Below are positions 1 to 15,057 of a stretch of 64,000 nt of DNA, in pieces (the first letter of the stretch is position 1; each line of letters starts with the position of its first letter). The notes beneath the pieces were generated by a model, which made no database searches, was not told where the DNA came from, and was given only the letters and a program-made list of their open reading frames with translations. The position numbers and the translations under genes were made by a program. The stretch is from Colocasia esculenta (Eukaryota; Streptophyta; Magnoliopsida; Alismatales; Araceae): assembly GCA_014218235.1 (NCBI GenBank), contig CM024757.1:145961371-146025370 (forward strand), written 5' to 3'.

Positions 1-3000
1 GGAACGCTCTTCACTCGGACGCATTCCCATCCTCGACTTGCTCCTCTTCTCGTACTTCATAGTCACCTAGATTGGGTAAAAGTAGGGGATGAGCAAACTA
101 ACCCAGTAGGATTTATATCTCAATGTGCGGGCAATGATATAAGTGATTAGAAATTTAGAACTAGGTAAGCACGACGAATGTCATGATATGCATGTACGAA
201 TAAAACTCATTAAAACATGATACATGAAACAAGCTAGAAAGAGAGATCATGATAGAAAAAGATCTAGAACGATATAACAAGAAGAACTAGCAATAGATCA
301 CTTTGTACGAGCATGCAAGATTTCACTTGATGTCAATAGCTTTCAAGAACGCAAGATATCACTAATTGCAATAAATGCAGGATGACCATATCACGCAAGC
401 AAGCAAGAACGCACGAGCACGATCATGTAACATTAATCAGGCACGTAGACACTAATGTACACCAAGAAAAGATCTATCAACAATGTACACCAGGACACGT
501 GTATGTGGTTATTGTATCTATCATTCAACATGCACGCACGACTCCCAGCGCAGATGCAACGCCAGTAATCATTATACCCCATGGTTAACAGTATATTTAT
601 GACTCTCCATCATTGGGGCTAGACTGGAGCCCTTGGACACTCACCGTGCCCGGTCAGCATCTCACTTAAATTTTAAATGTAGATACCCACAGTCATTAAT
701 AATGGCCAATGAGAGTTTCAAGATGTAAGCATGTGTAATGTCATGTTCATGATGCTGATGAGAACTAGTAATAAGTAATTGAACATGATTTCATGATAAC
801 AATGGTCAAGAGATAAATTCGGTAGCATAACAGTACGATTTATAATTTAGTTCAATCTTTACATTAATGGCTTTAGTCTAGATTGAAAATCACACTCACG
901 AGAACAACAAGATAAAGGAAGTGCACGCTATCTCTAGGGAACTTCAATGGTACAACCAACTCGTCGGCCATGTGGGAATCCATGGTCAGAGGAGATTTAC
1001 AGAGGCCTTGAAGAAAAAAGTCACTAGTCTACCGATTCAGAATGACCGGTAGAGAGTTTCCAAATCCCCAAGAAAGGGCTGCCTAGTAGTGCAAGTGTGT
1101 AGTGATGTACGTGTGTCAATTCACAAACCATTGGTTTCAAACTCGCGGAAAGCACTTAACATGATGGCATGCAATGAACAATGCATTTAACTACACATGG
1201 GTTTGCACGATTTTAAGATAATAATTATCATTTTAATCAAGCTAGAATAGTAACAAGAGCAAATCACAAGTTTCATGAATGATCACGTCATTAAGAGAAT
1301 AATTAGAATACTGTTCATGTAATTATAGTTTTTAAATGGGTTAATCACTTTTAAGCCATTAAACACGATCATGTAATGACCAGACCCAAGACATGCAATT
1401 TGCACATTAAATAGCATATTAAACCGACCTCGGGTATAGCGGTAAGCTTTTCAAAAGAAACAAGTGGGGTTTCATGCAAAATTCTAAAAATGCGACGCAC
1501 CCCAGTAAGGGTCGTGACGGGGTCGGGACAGAACACGACAAGGGTATGTATAGAACGCGACAAGGCAATCAGATCAGGCAGAGAGATAGCGACGGCGCAC
1601 TCGTCACATTCATAACGTGACAGGTTTGTGGTCGCGACAAGACCTCAGAACGCAGCCTATCGGGCCGTTGCGTTCACAGGGTCTGCGCCTGAATCCGATA
1701 GAGAAAAGACATGTTCTTGGATTGCGGTCCAGGACTGCCTTATATTGACACGGGGGGTTTCAAAAATAGAGAACAAGTTGTACAATGCATGAAAAATCAC
1801 GAAACCAGTTTTAAACCAACCTAGACATGCAAGGGTGCTTCCAGTAAATCGGAATTAGAAAACACTGATGGTTTCGATAGGCTTTAATCAAGTCTAACAT
1901 GAGGTATAGAAGATTGAGGACAATCAAATGCAAGATTTACTTTGCAAGGTATGATGCCGAAATAATTAGGGCTTTTAGGAAAAAAGTCTCATCATGAAAG
2001 TTGTTGGGAACATGGAATAGATGCAGACTATAATTTTTAAATAATTTTAAACGACCTTGAGATGCATGATAATTCGACACAACGTAAAAGCCAAGTGCAA
2101 CCCGAAAACACAGTGTCATGCAGAGACCCTCTTACCATGCTTATAAATCTCTAATTAATGAGATTTAGATAAAACTTTCAACATAAAACATGACTAGGAC
2201 AACTAGTAGAAAAACTTTCATGTTGTGGTTTGCTCTAGTTTGGTTTCGAATCGCATGCAACATATAAAGAATGGGAAAAGCCCTGACAGTGCGCGACTTG
2301 GGGAAAACGCTTATAGTTCAAAATCTACTTATTGGAATTAGATGAAACCAGTGGAAACGAAAGTTAGCTTGATGATATACACATTGGTATATGATATGTT
2401 AGGTTTGGACCTAGAAAACCTACCTTCTGTGTTGAAGAAGTCCCATTTTTCCAGAAAACTCGTGTTCAGATCACTTTTTGAAGAACGCTTAATACTCCGT
2501 GTATACTGCATGGAATTTGGGCATTCCACTTGGGTTAGAATGTAGACTTGACCCTCTTTCCAGGGGTATAATCCTTGCAAGGTTTGTTTATGGTTTGACT
2601 CACCTTTGGTCGACTCCAAGATGACTATCTGTGCAGGTCGCAACAGACGCAACGGGGAAGAAGAACGGCTTGGTGTGGATGATCTCCTGCTCCCCAGCCG
2701 CCAAGAACACCTCCACATGACCCCAACAAGATGTAAACTCATCCCCAAGGGTTTGGTGGAGAGTATTTAAGCATCTATGGGTTTTAGGAGTCCTATTGTG
2801 ACAAGGAAAGAAGAGTTGCAGTTTTGACATATTAGTTTCCTATTCTGAGGATTTCTTCCTCCATTAGAGTGTGTGAGGCTTTAAGAAACCTCCCCCCATA
2901 GTTAAGTACGAATTTGGGTTGCCAAGAATGCATATTCTCATCCCAATTCAACTCTAATTGCCTCTTTCTAATTTCAGCCTATTTATGGTTACGAATTTCC

Positions 3001-3571
3001 ATGTATTTTCTAGCTTCATTTGATTTTTGGGCCATATGTGGTCCATTGGCCAATTATGATATTGGGTCATTAATATATAATGTTGGAAGTCTCTCCAACA
3101 TTTTTATTTAATTTTTAGTTGCGTCGTATTTCCGTGTTAACGGTTTTTTGACTTGTTTTCTAATTTGGATAACCGGTCACAATAACTCTTAAACCTAGCC
3201 CAAATGATTTTATTGACCCAAATTTCTTTATGGTCATTATAGGATATTATTTTAAGTCCATATATGATTTTTATTTAATTTTCTAACTCATCCAAGTACA
3301 TGTGATACTGATTTTTTGACTTATTCATGAATTACGATAATAAGTCGCGAAACACTTTAAACTTGGTTAATCCAATTTTTCTTGGCACAAATTTCTTTGT
3401 AAAACATTTAGTAATAATGTTTGGGGTCGATTTATAATTTTTACGGAATGTTACGATGTGTTTTAGCACATACGATAGCGGTACGTATGTTTTAAATAAT
3501 CTGATATATGTAAATTATTTATTTCCATTTATTTGAATTTTGTGTGTAATTAAAATTTCCGGGGTACTACA
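1..3571 (-). mobile_element. 3' LTR of TR-GAG gypsy element, left copy (cut by window start)
   Basis: Reading the minus strand, the LTR begins at 3571 with TGTAGTACCCC, directly after a polypurine tract, and runs off the window. By comparison with the right-arm copy (54339-58217) about 0.3 kb is missing. It matches the sister LTR at 5179-9042 with about 2% differences over sampled stretches, and matches 54339-57911 (reverse complement) much more closely. Small open frames in it (for example 2338-2748) lie inside the LTR and are not treated as genes. Confidence 0.9.
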
Positions 3572-3584
3572 CCCTCCCCCACTT
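3572..3584 (-). other. Polypurine tract of TR-GAG element, left copy
   Basis: On the minus strand this is AAGTGGGGGAGGG, abutting the LTR start. It is the usual priming site for plus-strand DNA synthesis in an LTR retrotransposon and fixes the LTR boundary. Known: retroelement reverse transcription uses such tracts. Seen: its position and purine-only composition. Confidence 0.85.
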
Positions 3585-3884
3585 AAGAGAATTTGGTGCC
3601 CAAAGGTCATTAATTGACTTTTGATAGTTATGATCCTTGTGCTCGTTTCGGACTTAATTCCTCTAACTTGTTTAAACATCGTGGATGCTAGTCCAACATC
3701 TACACCTATAGCCACCCGTACTATTCATTTGGTTCCCTCCACTCCTGTCTTCCTTCCACGGCTGTTATAACTCCATCTTAATCCACCAGATGAACTATGG
3801 TATAATACTAGATTATCCCTTTCTAATTTCTCCTTAATGATCTCCCCCACTTAGAAATGTACTAATAAGAAAAACATCATAAGA

Positions 3885-4929
3885 TCAGTCTAGGGGTTTA
3901 ATAATCATACCTCCTTCCGGGAGCTCCGCTTGCGTCATTGCATTCACACATCCTTGACGCTTTACCCCTCCTTGGTTCCTTCCAGCTTGGTCTTTTAGCA
4001 TGGGACAGTTCGGTATACGATGTTCATGACTCCCACATCGCAAGCAAGCCCCGGCCTTCTTCCAGCACTTGTCCGCTTGGTGCCCAGGCTTGTTGCAAAA
4101 GTTACAATATTCCACCGTCTTTGTTTCTTCTACTTTGATCTTTTTCTCCACGCCATAGTCCTTCCCAGTGGTTGGCCTTTTGTTGTTGTTGTAGTTGTTG
4201 TTATTGTTGTTGTTGGGGAAAGTTTCAGTTGTATCGACTGCTCCCCTTTTTATAAAGGTCGGCTTTGAGATGTCCTTCCCCCTCATGCCTTCCACCTTAG
4301 CCATAGTGTCTTCTACCAACTGAGCTCTTTGAACCATCTTAGTGTAGGTTTGGATGTTGTGAGGTCCGAGCTTCTCGATGAACATGGGCCTGAGCCCATC
4401 CATGAAACGGTTAGCCTTTAATCTTTCCGTTCCCACCAGATGTGGGGCATACACAGCCAAACGCGCGAACTGAGCCTCATACTCAGCCACGAACATCCCT
4501 TTCTGTTTTAGTGCGGCAAACTCCGCTGCCTTCTTCTCCTTGACCCTCTCCGAGAAGTACTTTCCTCGGAACATCTCCAGGAAACTTGCCCATTCCAGTT
4601 CAGCTATATTAGGCAGATGGGCCGATGTGGCCTTCCACCATGCTCGGGCATCCTTGGTAAATTGAAAAGTGGCCAATACCACTTTCTCCCTATTGGTGCA
4701 TTACATTACCTGAAAAATTCTTTCTATTTCCTCTTGCCAATTCTCTGCCTCGTATGGGTCAGGTGATCCAGAGAAACGAGGAGGGTTCAAACTCCTAAAA
4801 TTGTGGTGTAGATCACCAGCTCTGTGTCCTAGCAGTTGCAGCTTGATTTCCAACCTGAACTACATTTTGTAATGCATGGGTCAGACCAGCCACAATGTCT
4901 TGCATAGCTTGCCATTGGTTGCGAGCCAT
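3885..4929 (-). pseudogene. Gag of TR-GAG gypsy element, left copy (broken)
   Basis: This is the capsid/nucleocapsid gene of a Ty3/gypsy element, probably chromovirus (Tekay/Del-like). The likely start is the ATG at 4929 (MARNQWQAMQ...). A frameshift and an in-frame stop near 4695 separate this N-terminus from an open stretch at 3885-4682 (265 codons). That stretch holds a retrotransposon gag domain (residues about 1-110, with the ARAWWKA and FRGKYF blocks), an asparagine-rich linker from a CAA/AAC run, and two CCHC zinc knuckles (CX2CX4HX4C twice, near residues 192-226). No protease, reverse transcriptase or integrase follows. The stop is shared with the right-arm copy, so it predates their separation. 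One residue in the second knuckle is G here and R in the right arm. Confidence 0.9.
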
Positions 4930-5149
4930 TGCGGTTGAGTGAGAGAGTTATGAAGGTTCCTGAGGAAAGGATGGAAACCAATTAATGTCTCTAGATACAT
5001 TATAAGAGTCAATGGGTATGAGTGTTTTGTTCATTCTATCATATTCCCAGTCTCTACCCATTCTCACCAGGTACTATATTTAATTTCTATGACCTAGGTT
5101 CCATAGGTATCTCTTATTCCTGAGACATATATCCTATTTGGATTTCCTA

Positions 5150-5162
5150 GGCTCTGATACTA
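5150..5162 (-). other. Primer binding site of TR-GAG element, left copy
   Basis: The minus strand reads TAGTATCAGAGCC, one base off the common plant primer site TGGTATCAGAGCC, which is complementary to the 3' end of initiator tRNA-Met. It lies 16 bases from the LTR end, instead of the usual few, because of a short direct duplication (AGTTTAGAGG followed by AGTTTAG). Confidence 0.75.
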
Positions 5163-5178
5163 CTAAACTCCTCTAAAC

Positions 5179-8100
5179 TGTCACGTCCCGAGAAATACGC
5201 AGCGGATATTAATAATGCGGAATAATTCGAGTCGATATTTCGAGACGTGAACAGTCGGCAAATAAGCCTCTAGCTAGCACGCACTAAATGTATAACAACA
5301 TACATCATAATAGGGCCCAAATAATGAACTCAACTAATATTGTATTCAAATCTCAACTCATTGTATTCCAAATGGAAACTATTACATGACTAAGACTCAT
5401 AAAAAGGAAAAGTACATTTATTCCTCACTTCCTACTACACGAATCTAACACTCAAAGCAAACTACTATAACTAGACTCATAGTTGGAACGCTCTTCACTC
5501 GGACGCATTCACATCCTCGACTTGCTCCTCTTCTCGTACTTCATAGTCACCTAGATTGGGTAAAAGTAGGGGATGAGCAAACTAACCCAGTAGGATTTAT
5601 ATCTCAATGTGCGGGCAATGATATAAGTGATTAGCAATTTAGAACTAGGTAGGCACGACGAATGTCATGATATGCATGTACGAATAAAACTCATTAAAAC
5701 ATGATATATGAAACAAACTAGAAAGAGAGATCATGATAGAACAAGATCTAGAACGATATAACGAGAAGAACTAGCAATAGATCACTTTGTACGAGCATGC
5801 AAGATTTCACTTGATGTCAATAGCTTTCAAGAACGCAAGATATCACTAATTGCAATAAATGCAAGATGACCATATCACGCAAGCAAGCAAGAACGCACGA
5901 GCACGATCATGTAACATTAATCAGGCACGTAGACACTAATGTACACCAAGAAAAGATCCATCAAGAATGTACACCAGGACACGTGTATGTGGTTATTATA
6001 TCTATCATTCAACACGCATGCACGACTTCCAGTGCAGATGCAACGCCAGTAATCATTATACCCCATGGTTAACAGTATATTTATGACTCTCCGTCATTGG
6101 GGCTAGACTGGAGCCCTTAGACACTCGTCGTGCCCGGTCAACATCTCACTTAAATTTTAAATGTAGATACACACAGTCATTAATAATGGCCAATGAGAGT
6201 TTCAAGATGTAAGCATGTGTAATGTCATGTTCATGATGATGATGAGAACTAGTAATAAGTAATTGAACATGATTTCATAATAACAATGGTCAAGAGATAA
6301 ATTCGGCAGCATAACGGTACGATTTATAATTTAGTTCAATCTTTACATTAATGGATTTAGCCTAGATTGTAAATCACACTCACGAGAACAAGAAGAGAAA
6401 GGAAGTGCATGCTATCTCCAGGGAACTTCAATGGTATAACCAACTTCTCGGCCATGTGGGAATCCATGGTCAGAGTTGATTTACGGAGGCCTTGGAGAAA
6501 AAAATCACTAGTCTACTGATTCAGAATGACCGGTAGAGATTTTCCAAATCCCCAAGAAAGGGCTGCCTAGTAGTGCAAGTGTGTAGTGATGTACGCGTGT
6601 CAATTCACAAACCATCGGTTTCAAACTCGCGGAAAGCACTTAACATGATGGCATGCAATGAACAATGCATTTAACTACACATGGGTTTGCACGATTTTAA
6701 GATAATAATTATCATTTTAATCAAGCTAGAACAGTAACAAGAGCGAATCACAAGTTTCATGAATGATCACATCATTAAGAGAATAATTAGAATACTGTTC
6801 ATGTAATTATAGTTTTTAAATAGGTTAATCACTTTTAAGCCATTTTACAACGATCATGTAATGACCAGACCCAAGACATGCAATTGCACATTAAATACCA
6901 TATTAAACCGACCTCGGGTATAGCGGTAAGTTTTTCAAAAGAAACAAGTGGGGTTTCATGCAAAATTCTGAGAACGCTACGCACCCCAATAAGGGTCGCG
7001 ACGGGGTCGGGACAGAACGCGACAAGGGTATGTACAGAACGCGACAAGGCAGTCAGATCAGGCAGAGAGATAGCGACGGCGTGCTCGTCGCATTCATAAC
7101 GCGATGGTTTGCTGTCGCGACAAGACCTCAGAACGTGGCCTATCGGGCCGTCGCGTTCACAGGGTCTGCGCCTAAATCCGATAGAGAAAAGACATGTTCT
7201 TGGATTGCAGTCCATGATTGCCTTATATTGACACAGGGGGCTTTGAAAATAGAGAACAAATTGTATAATACATGAAAAATCACGAAACCAATTTTAAACC
7301 AACCTAGACATGCAAGGGTGCTTCCAGTAAATCGGAATTGGAAAACACTGATGGTTTCGATAGGCTTTAATCAAGTCTAACATGAGGTATAGAAGACTGA
7401 GGACAATCAAATGCAAGATTTACTTTGCAAGGTATGATGCCGAAATAATTAAGACTTTTAGGACAAAAGTCTCATCATGAAAGTTGTTGGGAACATGGAA
7501 TAGATGCAGACTATGATTTTTAAATAATTTTAAACGACCTCAAGATGCATGATAATTGAACACAACGTAAAAGCTAAGTGCAATCCGAAAACACAGTGTC
7601 ATGCAGTGACCCTCTTACCACACTTATACTCTCTAATTAATGAGATTTAGACAAAACATTCAACACAAAACATGACAAGGACAACTAGTAGAAAAACTTT
7701 CATGTTTTAGGTTTGCTCTAATTCTGTCTCAATCGCATGCAACATATAAAGAATGGGAAAAGCCCTGACAGTGCGCGACTTGGGGAAAACACTTATAGTT
7801 CAAAATCTACTTATTGGAATTAGATGAAACCAGTGGGAAATGAAAGTTAACTTGATGCTATACACATTGGTATAGGATATGTTAAGGTTTGGCCTGAGAA
7901 AACCTACCTTATGGGTTGAAGAAGTCCCATTTTTCCAGAAAACCTGTGTTCAGACCACTTTTTGAAGAATGCTTAATACTCCGTGTATACTGCATGGAAT
8001 TTGGACATTCCACTTGGGTTAGAACGTAGACTTGACCCTCTTTCCAGGGGTATAAGCCTTGCAAGGTTTGTTTATGGTTTGACTCACCTTTGGTCGACTC

Positions 8101-9042
8101 CAAGATGACTATATGTGCAAGTCGTAGCAGACACAATGGGGAAGAAGAACGGCTTGGTGTGGATGATCTCCTGCTCCCCAGCCGCCAAGAACTCACAAGA
8201 TGTAAACTCATCCCCAAGGGTTTGATGGAGAGTATTTAAGCATCTATGGGTTTTAGGAGTCCTATTGTGACAAGGAAAGAAGAGTTGCGGTTTTGACATA
8301 TTAGTTTCATATTCTGAGGATTTCTTACTCCATTAGAGTGTGTGAGGCTTTAGGAAACCTCCCCCCATAGTTAAGCATGAATTTGGGTTGCCAAGAATGC
8401 ATGTTCTCATCCCAATTCAACTCTAATTGCCTCTTTCTAATTTCAGCCTATTTATGGTTACGAATTTCCATGTATTTTCTAGCTTCATTTGATTTTTGGG
8501 CCATATGTGGTCCATTGGCCCAATTATGATATGGGTCATTAATATATAATGTTGAAAGTCACTCCAACATTTTTATTTAATTTTTGGTTGCGTCGTATTT
8601 TCGTGTTAACGATTTTCCGACTTGTTTCCTAATTTGGATAACCGGTCACAATAACTCTTAAACCTAGCCCAAATGATTTTTATTGACCCAAATTTCTTGA
8701 TGGTCATTATATGATATTATTTGAAGTCCGCATATAATTTTTATTTAATTTTCTGACTCATCCAAGTATGTGTGATACTGATTTTTTGACTTATTGATGA
8801 ATTACGATAATAAGTCGTGAAACACTTTAAACATGGCTAATCCGATTTTTCTTGGTGCAAATTTCTTTGTGAAACATTTAGTAATAATGTTTGGAGTCGA
8901 TTTATAATTTTTACAGAATTTTCCGATGTGTTTTAGCACATACGATAGCGGTACGTATGTTTTAAATAATCTGATATTATAGAAATTATTTATTTCTATT
9001 TATTTGAATTTTGTGTGTAATTAAAATTTACGGGGTACTACA
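5179..9042 (-). mobile_element. 5' LTR of TR-GAG gypsy element, left copy
   Basis: This is a 3864-bp LTR. On the minus strand it starts TGTAGTACCCCG at 9042 and ends CGGGACGTGACA at 5179. It is unusually long for a plant gypsy LTR. It is followed at 9043-9047 by tggaa, the complement of the ttcca duplication seen on both sides of the right-arm copy. It contains a TATA-like ATAAATA about 0.6 kb from its start and a short reading frame that ends at a splice-donor-like GTGAGT (see findings). Confidence 0.92.
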
Positions 9043-9047
9043 TGGAA
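9043..9047. repeat. Target-site duplication next to TR-GAG, left copy
   Basis: Bases tggaa are the complement of ttcca, which borders the right-arm copy on both sides (48865-48869 and 58218-58222). The partner on this side would lie before the window. It shows that both arms carry the same insertion, not two independent ones. Confidence 0.85.
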
Positions 9048-9521
9048 GGAGGATAAGTTGGAAGAGAGGTGATGGTCATTTCAGATGGAGGCATGGGAGG
9101 ATTGAGTAGGGGGATTTTAGGGTTGAGTGTGAGGTTGATGGTCCTACAGAGGTGGAGGCATAAGAGGTTGGTGGAGGCTGTGTGGTTGGTGTAATGGGAG
9201 TGGCTACTGATATATAGGCTAGATCAATAGAGATTGATGGTGGATCTTGAGATGGTGGCTTTAGTGTGTGAGGTTGAGAGGCTAAAGGAGGGGTAGGAGT
9301 GCTGGGAGTGTATGGAAGTGGTGATTTGGCAAGTTTGTAGGCTCTATTCTTATACCTTTTTGGAGCAGGAGGAGCAGTAGAGGGTCCTTCAGTTGGTTCT
9401 ATCATGAGTGTTTGATCTACACTCATTTGATGAGGATTCTCAGACTGCTCTGGCACAGAAGCATCCTGTTATACTGTTTTGCCTTTAGGTTCCAGAATGG
9501 AGGACTACTTCTAAAGAATCA
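9048..9521 (-). pseudogene. Middle part of element A third ORF, proline/threonine-rich, left copy
   Basis: On the minus strand an open stretch (9456-9076) encodes a P/T/S-rich segment starting MPEQSENPHQ. It sits between the Athila-like and TR-GAG insertions. It reads in the same direction as element A gag-pol, so I infer it belongs to the third ORF of that Sirevirus, interrupted on both sides. The right-arm copy (48392-48864) differs by a small indel that shifts the frame near the end. Confidence 0.6.
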
Positions 9522-10794
9522 CTAAGAAGAAAACGAACTAAATTTGACTTGATTTGGACACCGATTAACATATGAAATAATGGACTCACTGACCACTGCA
9601 TAGATTCAGACCTATAAAGATAGACTAACACAAACTATTTATTAACATAATCAAATAAAAATGAAATGAATCAAACCACTTCTAAAAAAAGTAGACTTGA
9701 TAAAGGAGAGATTAAAAGGAAAAACATGATTTTTGCACTAATATTAGATTGAAAATCAATTAGTACAACTCACAGCATTTCTGTATGCATAAACAGAACA
9801 ACAATAGCAGTAAATAAACTAAATCAAGCTCATTGCAAGAGTAGCAGGAGATGATGCCATGATGTCTCCACAGTCCCAAGCAAGTAGAGAAAGCCCAAAG
9901 ATGATGGAGACCTTAGAAACTTTGTGGATGAGGCATGGCAGCACTCGAATCCACAGGCGGTGCAGTAGGTCACAACAGATCGTAGCAGGTACAACACCTC
10001 AACAAGAAGTAGGCGATGAAGATGGAGACGGGGAAATGGGTTGTAGGGATTGGAGATGAGAAAGAGATGGTGGTGGTGGAGGTAGGGGTGTGGTGTAGAT
10101 AGATAGAGAGAAAGAGATATGTGGAGAGGATGAAGAAGATGAACTAGAGATGGAGAAGGGAGGGGTGCTACCTAGAAAAGGATAGAGAGGGGAGGTGTGC
10201 GCAAGTGAGAGAGGGAGATGTGGATATGGGGTCGGCCAGAGAGTGGATCCCATATATGGTCTGATCCATTAGAGAAGAAATAGGGAGAGAGAGGGATGAT
10301 GGCATGTGATTGAGAGATTTTGAGGAGAGAGAGATTTTAGGAATGATAGAGAGATTTTAGGTTGCCATCGAATCTCTCTTTATTCTCTCTTAAATTTGAA
10401 TTTTCTCTCTCTATTTTTGACTCCAAGATGGGGGGTGGCGGTTGGAGAGAGGGAAGAGAGGTGGGGGCGCCCCAGGGTTTCCTCCTTATGAAAGAGAATG
10501 TCCAAAATACCCTCTATGCAAGGTTCATTTAACAAAATATTTTGTGGTGCAAATGACGTGACTTGTCCAATTGGAGTACGGGGCTCTCTTTGTCCTGCAT
10601 ACACAAAAAATATGCTTTCAATATCAATAAGAAATAATATGCCCATTTTATGAAGTGTTTATGCATTAACACCCAATGATATAACAAATGTGATGATATT
10701 GAATTTATAATTATTTCATGTTATTTTGCATAAAAAATTGTGAGTGTAATGATTGAATTTTACCTATAAAAAATATAAAAGTGCATAATTATCT
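9522..10794 (-). mobile_element. 3' LTR of Athila-like gag-only element, truncated, left copy
   Basis: The minus strand from 10794 matches the first 1.3 kb of the LTR at 13375-15057: the same opening (GATAATTATGCAC), the same TTTTACCTATAAAAAAT-type block, and the same CT/GA-rich stretch in shorter form. Similarity stops after TTTCTTCTTAG, so about 0.3 kb of its end is missing. No target duplication can be identified because of this loss. The reading frame at 9999-10253 is a shadow of the pyrimidine-rich LTR. Confidence 0.8.
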
Positions 10795-11100
10795 AAAATC
10801 AATAGGCTGACTAGGTAATGGGCCTACTTCTCTCCTCATAGTGGTGTCAGCTATTTGGCCAAGTTGGGCTCCAATTTTGCAATGGATTGCTGCTGTGTTA
10901 CGAGGAGTTGTTGCTGGTTGATGAGGAGTAGTTGCAACAAGTTGAATTTATCATCATTTTGGTTGGATGGAGGAGCAGGTGAAAATTGATATGAGGCTGA
11001 GGATGCATGGGTTAATCATTGTTGGGCTGAAAAATAAGAGAATTGGGTTTGGTAGGTTGACCTTTATTGAAGGCTTGGTTTTGAAAATGATTTTTTTTTA

Positions 11101-12320
11101 GCCCTACTTCGAAAGTTTTGAGTTGGTGAATTGGAGCTTGGGTCTATTGGGATTTCTATGAGAAATTGTGATGATTTCTCCAGCCTGGTTGTAGGTGTTG
11201 GAATATGGATCATAATTGGCCTAGAGTATCCCTGGGCTGCTTGGACACGAAGGTGGAAGTAAAGCTGTAGTAGGACACTTATTAACATGGTGAGTTGGGG
11301 TTGCACAAAGACTACAAATCTCTTGAAGAGATGGAGAAGGGTCCAAATATGGTCTTGATGGTGAATGAGCAATAGGTGCTTTGTTGTTGAGAGCTAGAAC
11401 TTGGTCTAACTTCTGGGCCATAAGATCCATTTTGCTCATTTGTTGGGCCAAGAGGTCCACTTTATTAAATTTGTGGGATATTGCATTAATCTCCATCCTA
11501 GGGTCAAGTTCACCCTGATTCCTAACTTCATATAACTCAGTTCGTTTTGATGGTCCCACTGATCTCTCATAGATGAAAGTGAGGCATGATTTATTGAATT
11601 TTCACTTAGCATTTCAAACAAATTATAAGCTTTGTTCTCACTTTTACTCATGAATGCTCCCCCACAAGATGCATCCACCATCTGTCTATATTGTTCATCC
11701 AATCCTTCATAAAATGTCTGTACAATCTTCCACTTAGACAATCCATGATGTGGACATTTCCTAAGGAGCTCTTTTAATCTCCCAAGACTCAAGGATCTAA
11801 TCCCCAGGTAATTGTGAAAACTCAGTTATGGCCCACCTCATTATGTTAGTACTCCCTATAGGATGGAATTTCTTCAAAAATTCTTGTTGCATTTCTGCCC
11901 AAGTCCTAATGGACTTCTTTATTATATCAAGCCAATATTTGGTTTTGTCCTTAAGAGAGAAAGGGAATAGGGTTAAGCGAAGGGCATATTGAGTGAAATT
12001 TTAAATTTTCATAGTGAAACAAATTTCAAAGAACTCATCAAAGTGCTTATATGGATCTTCATTTGTATTCCATAGAAAGAACGGAGCATTTGAATGGTGC
12101 TAGGCTTGATTTCATAATGGGAAGCGGGGATGTTGGGCAGTTGGATGCATGTAGAAGTTTGATAGTGAAATAAAATACTCCTTCATCTACTTTAGTTGTT
12201 CATCATGATTTTCGGCCATGGGTTGTTGTTTGCCTGGTTGTAGGCTTGATTGTGGAGCATTCTCTCAATCTCAGAAATTGGCTCAATTAAGTCAGGTAAT
12301 AGAGCTCTCCTACCACTCAT
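11101..12320 (-). pseudogene. Gag of Athila-like gypsy element, left copy (broken)
   Basis: The start is an ATG at 12320 (MSGRRALLPDLIEPISE). Stops and frameshifts break the frame into pieces. The clearest is 11436-11792, with the RLKELLRKCPHHGLSKW and FYEGLDEQYRQMVDASCGG blocks that are typical of the Athila/Tat gag, where they precede a domain with the AYNLFEMLSEN motif. The next frame (11221-11559) has a coiled-coil-like DLLAQQMSKMDLMAQKLDQV stretch and one CCHC knuckle (CX2CX4HX4C). The left copy has one C fewer in a short C run than the right arm, which truncates this frame. No pol sequence follows before the 3' LTR. Confidence 0.85.
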
Positions 12321-13350
12321 GTACTAATTAGTTCCCCTTTGTTTAAAAGAAATTTGGAATTTTATTTTGTTTATTTTTTTACTTTTCACACAAGCTGTCA
12401 ACAAGATTAACCTATGAAACTTTTGGCTATCTTATACCTTAAAGTTGGATTTCTCACAAAGTGCCCTGGCCCAACTTAGATACACCTATAGATATGTCTA
12501 CTACCTAGGTAAGAGGTGGGGTTGTAGGAGGCTTCCTTTGCTCTTGGAGGGACCTAATTAGAGAACTACAAAGCCCACTTAGGTATTTGCCTATTAACCT
12601 CTAGCCTTAGACACTAGTTTCTAGAATCCGTTAATGGGCCTAAATGAGCCTAAGCTACAGTGTGAACCCCTAGGGCCAATGTCTACTAGCTTTCATTGGG
12701 CTTGGGTTATGCGAGTGCAAGGGGGTTCTTTTTGGGCCAAGGAAAGGTGATGAAATCCCCATCTTATTTGGTTAATGGGCTTGCTCTTAAGATGTTTTTC
12801 AGATGAAGTGCACAACCAATGTACAAAAAAGTGATTCTTTTTGCAAAAAAAATATATGCATGATCATGATCTTGGCAAAATTAGAAAAATGTACCTCATT
12901 CCTCGCACTTTTCAACAAAATAAAATAAATGACTCAAAATAAAAAAAATGAATTACATGATGTATGACCTAAACATGGAAGTGTGGTTTCTAATCTTGGA
13001 ATGAAGATTCTTTTTATGGTTTTCAGATTTCTGAAAAAATTTTATTTTCTTTTAATTAATGAACCTAACTAACTAAGAATTCAAAAACAATTACTAAATG
13101 TGACTATTTAACTTTGAAAAAGAATTAAAATTTGAATACCAACAATTTTATTTTTAATGAAAATAGAAAAAAACTTGCACACAAAAATTTGAATACCAGC
13201 ATTTCTCCTGAATTCATATTTTCAAGATGTTTTGTCCCCTTTTCTTATTAGGGTTTCTTCTTTTCATTCTTGTACAAAAAAAATCACAAAAAATCTTAGA
13301 ACTTATCTACACACAGAGAGCAAAATATTGACTTAAAATTAGCCAAAAAC

Positions 13351-13370
13351 ATCCCCGACAACAGTGCCAA
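13351..13370 (-). other. Primer binding site of Athila-like element, left copy
   Basis: The minus strand reads TTGGCACTGTTGTCGGGGAT, a decayed form of the Athila/Tat hallmark TTGGCGCCGTTGCCGGGGA that lies just inside the 5' LTR. It is a few bases from the LTR end at 13375. This places the element in the Athila/Tat side of Ty3/gypsy independently of its gag. Confidence 0.85.
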
Positions 13371-13374
13371 AAAT

Positions 13375-15057
<1,683 letters not shown>

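Noticed and set aside
2338..2748. 136-codon frame in the TR-GAG LTR, repeated in other copies
   Set aside because: It overlaps another frame in the same LTR segment, is shorter in the sister LTR (102 codons), and shows no motif. Kept only as part of the LTR.
1..9042. Reading the two 3.9-kb similar blocks as a tandem segmental duplication
   Set aside because: TG..CA ends, primer site, polypurine tract, gag and 5-bp duplications show that they are LTRs of one element.
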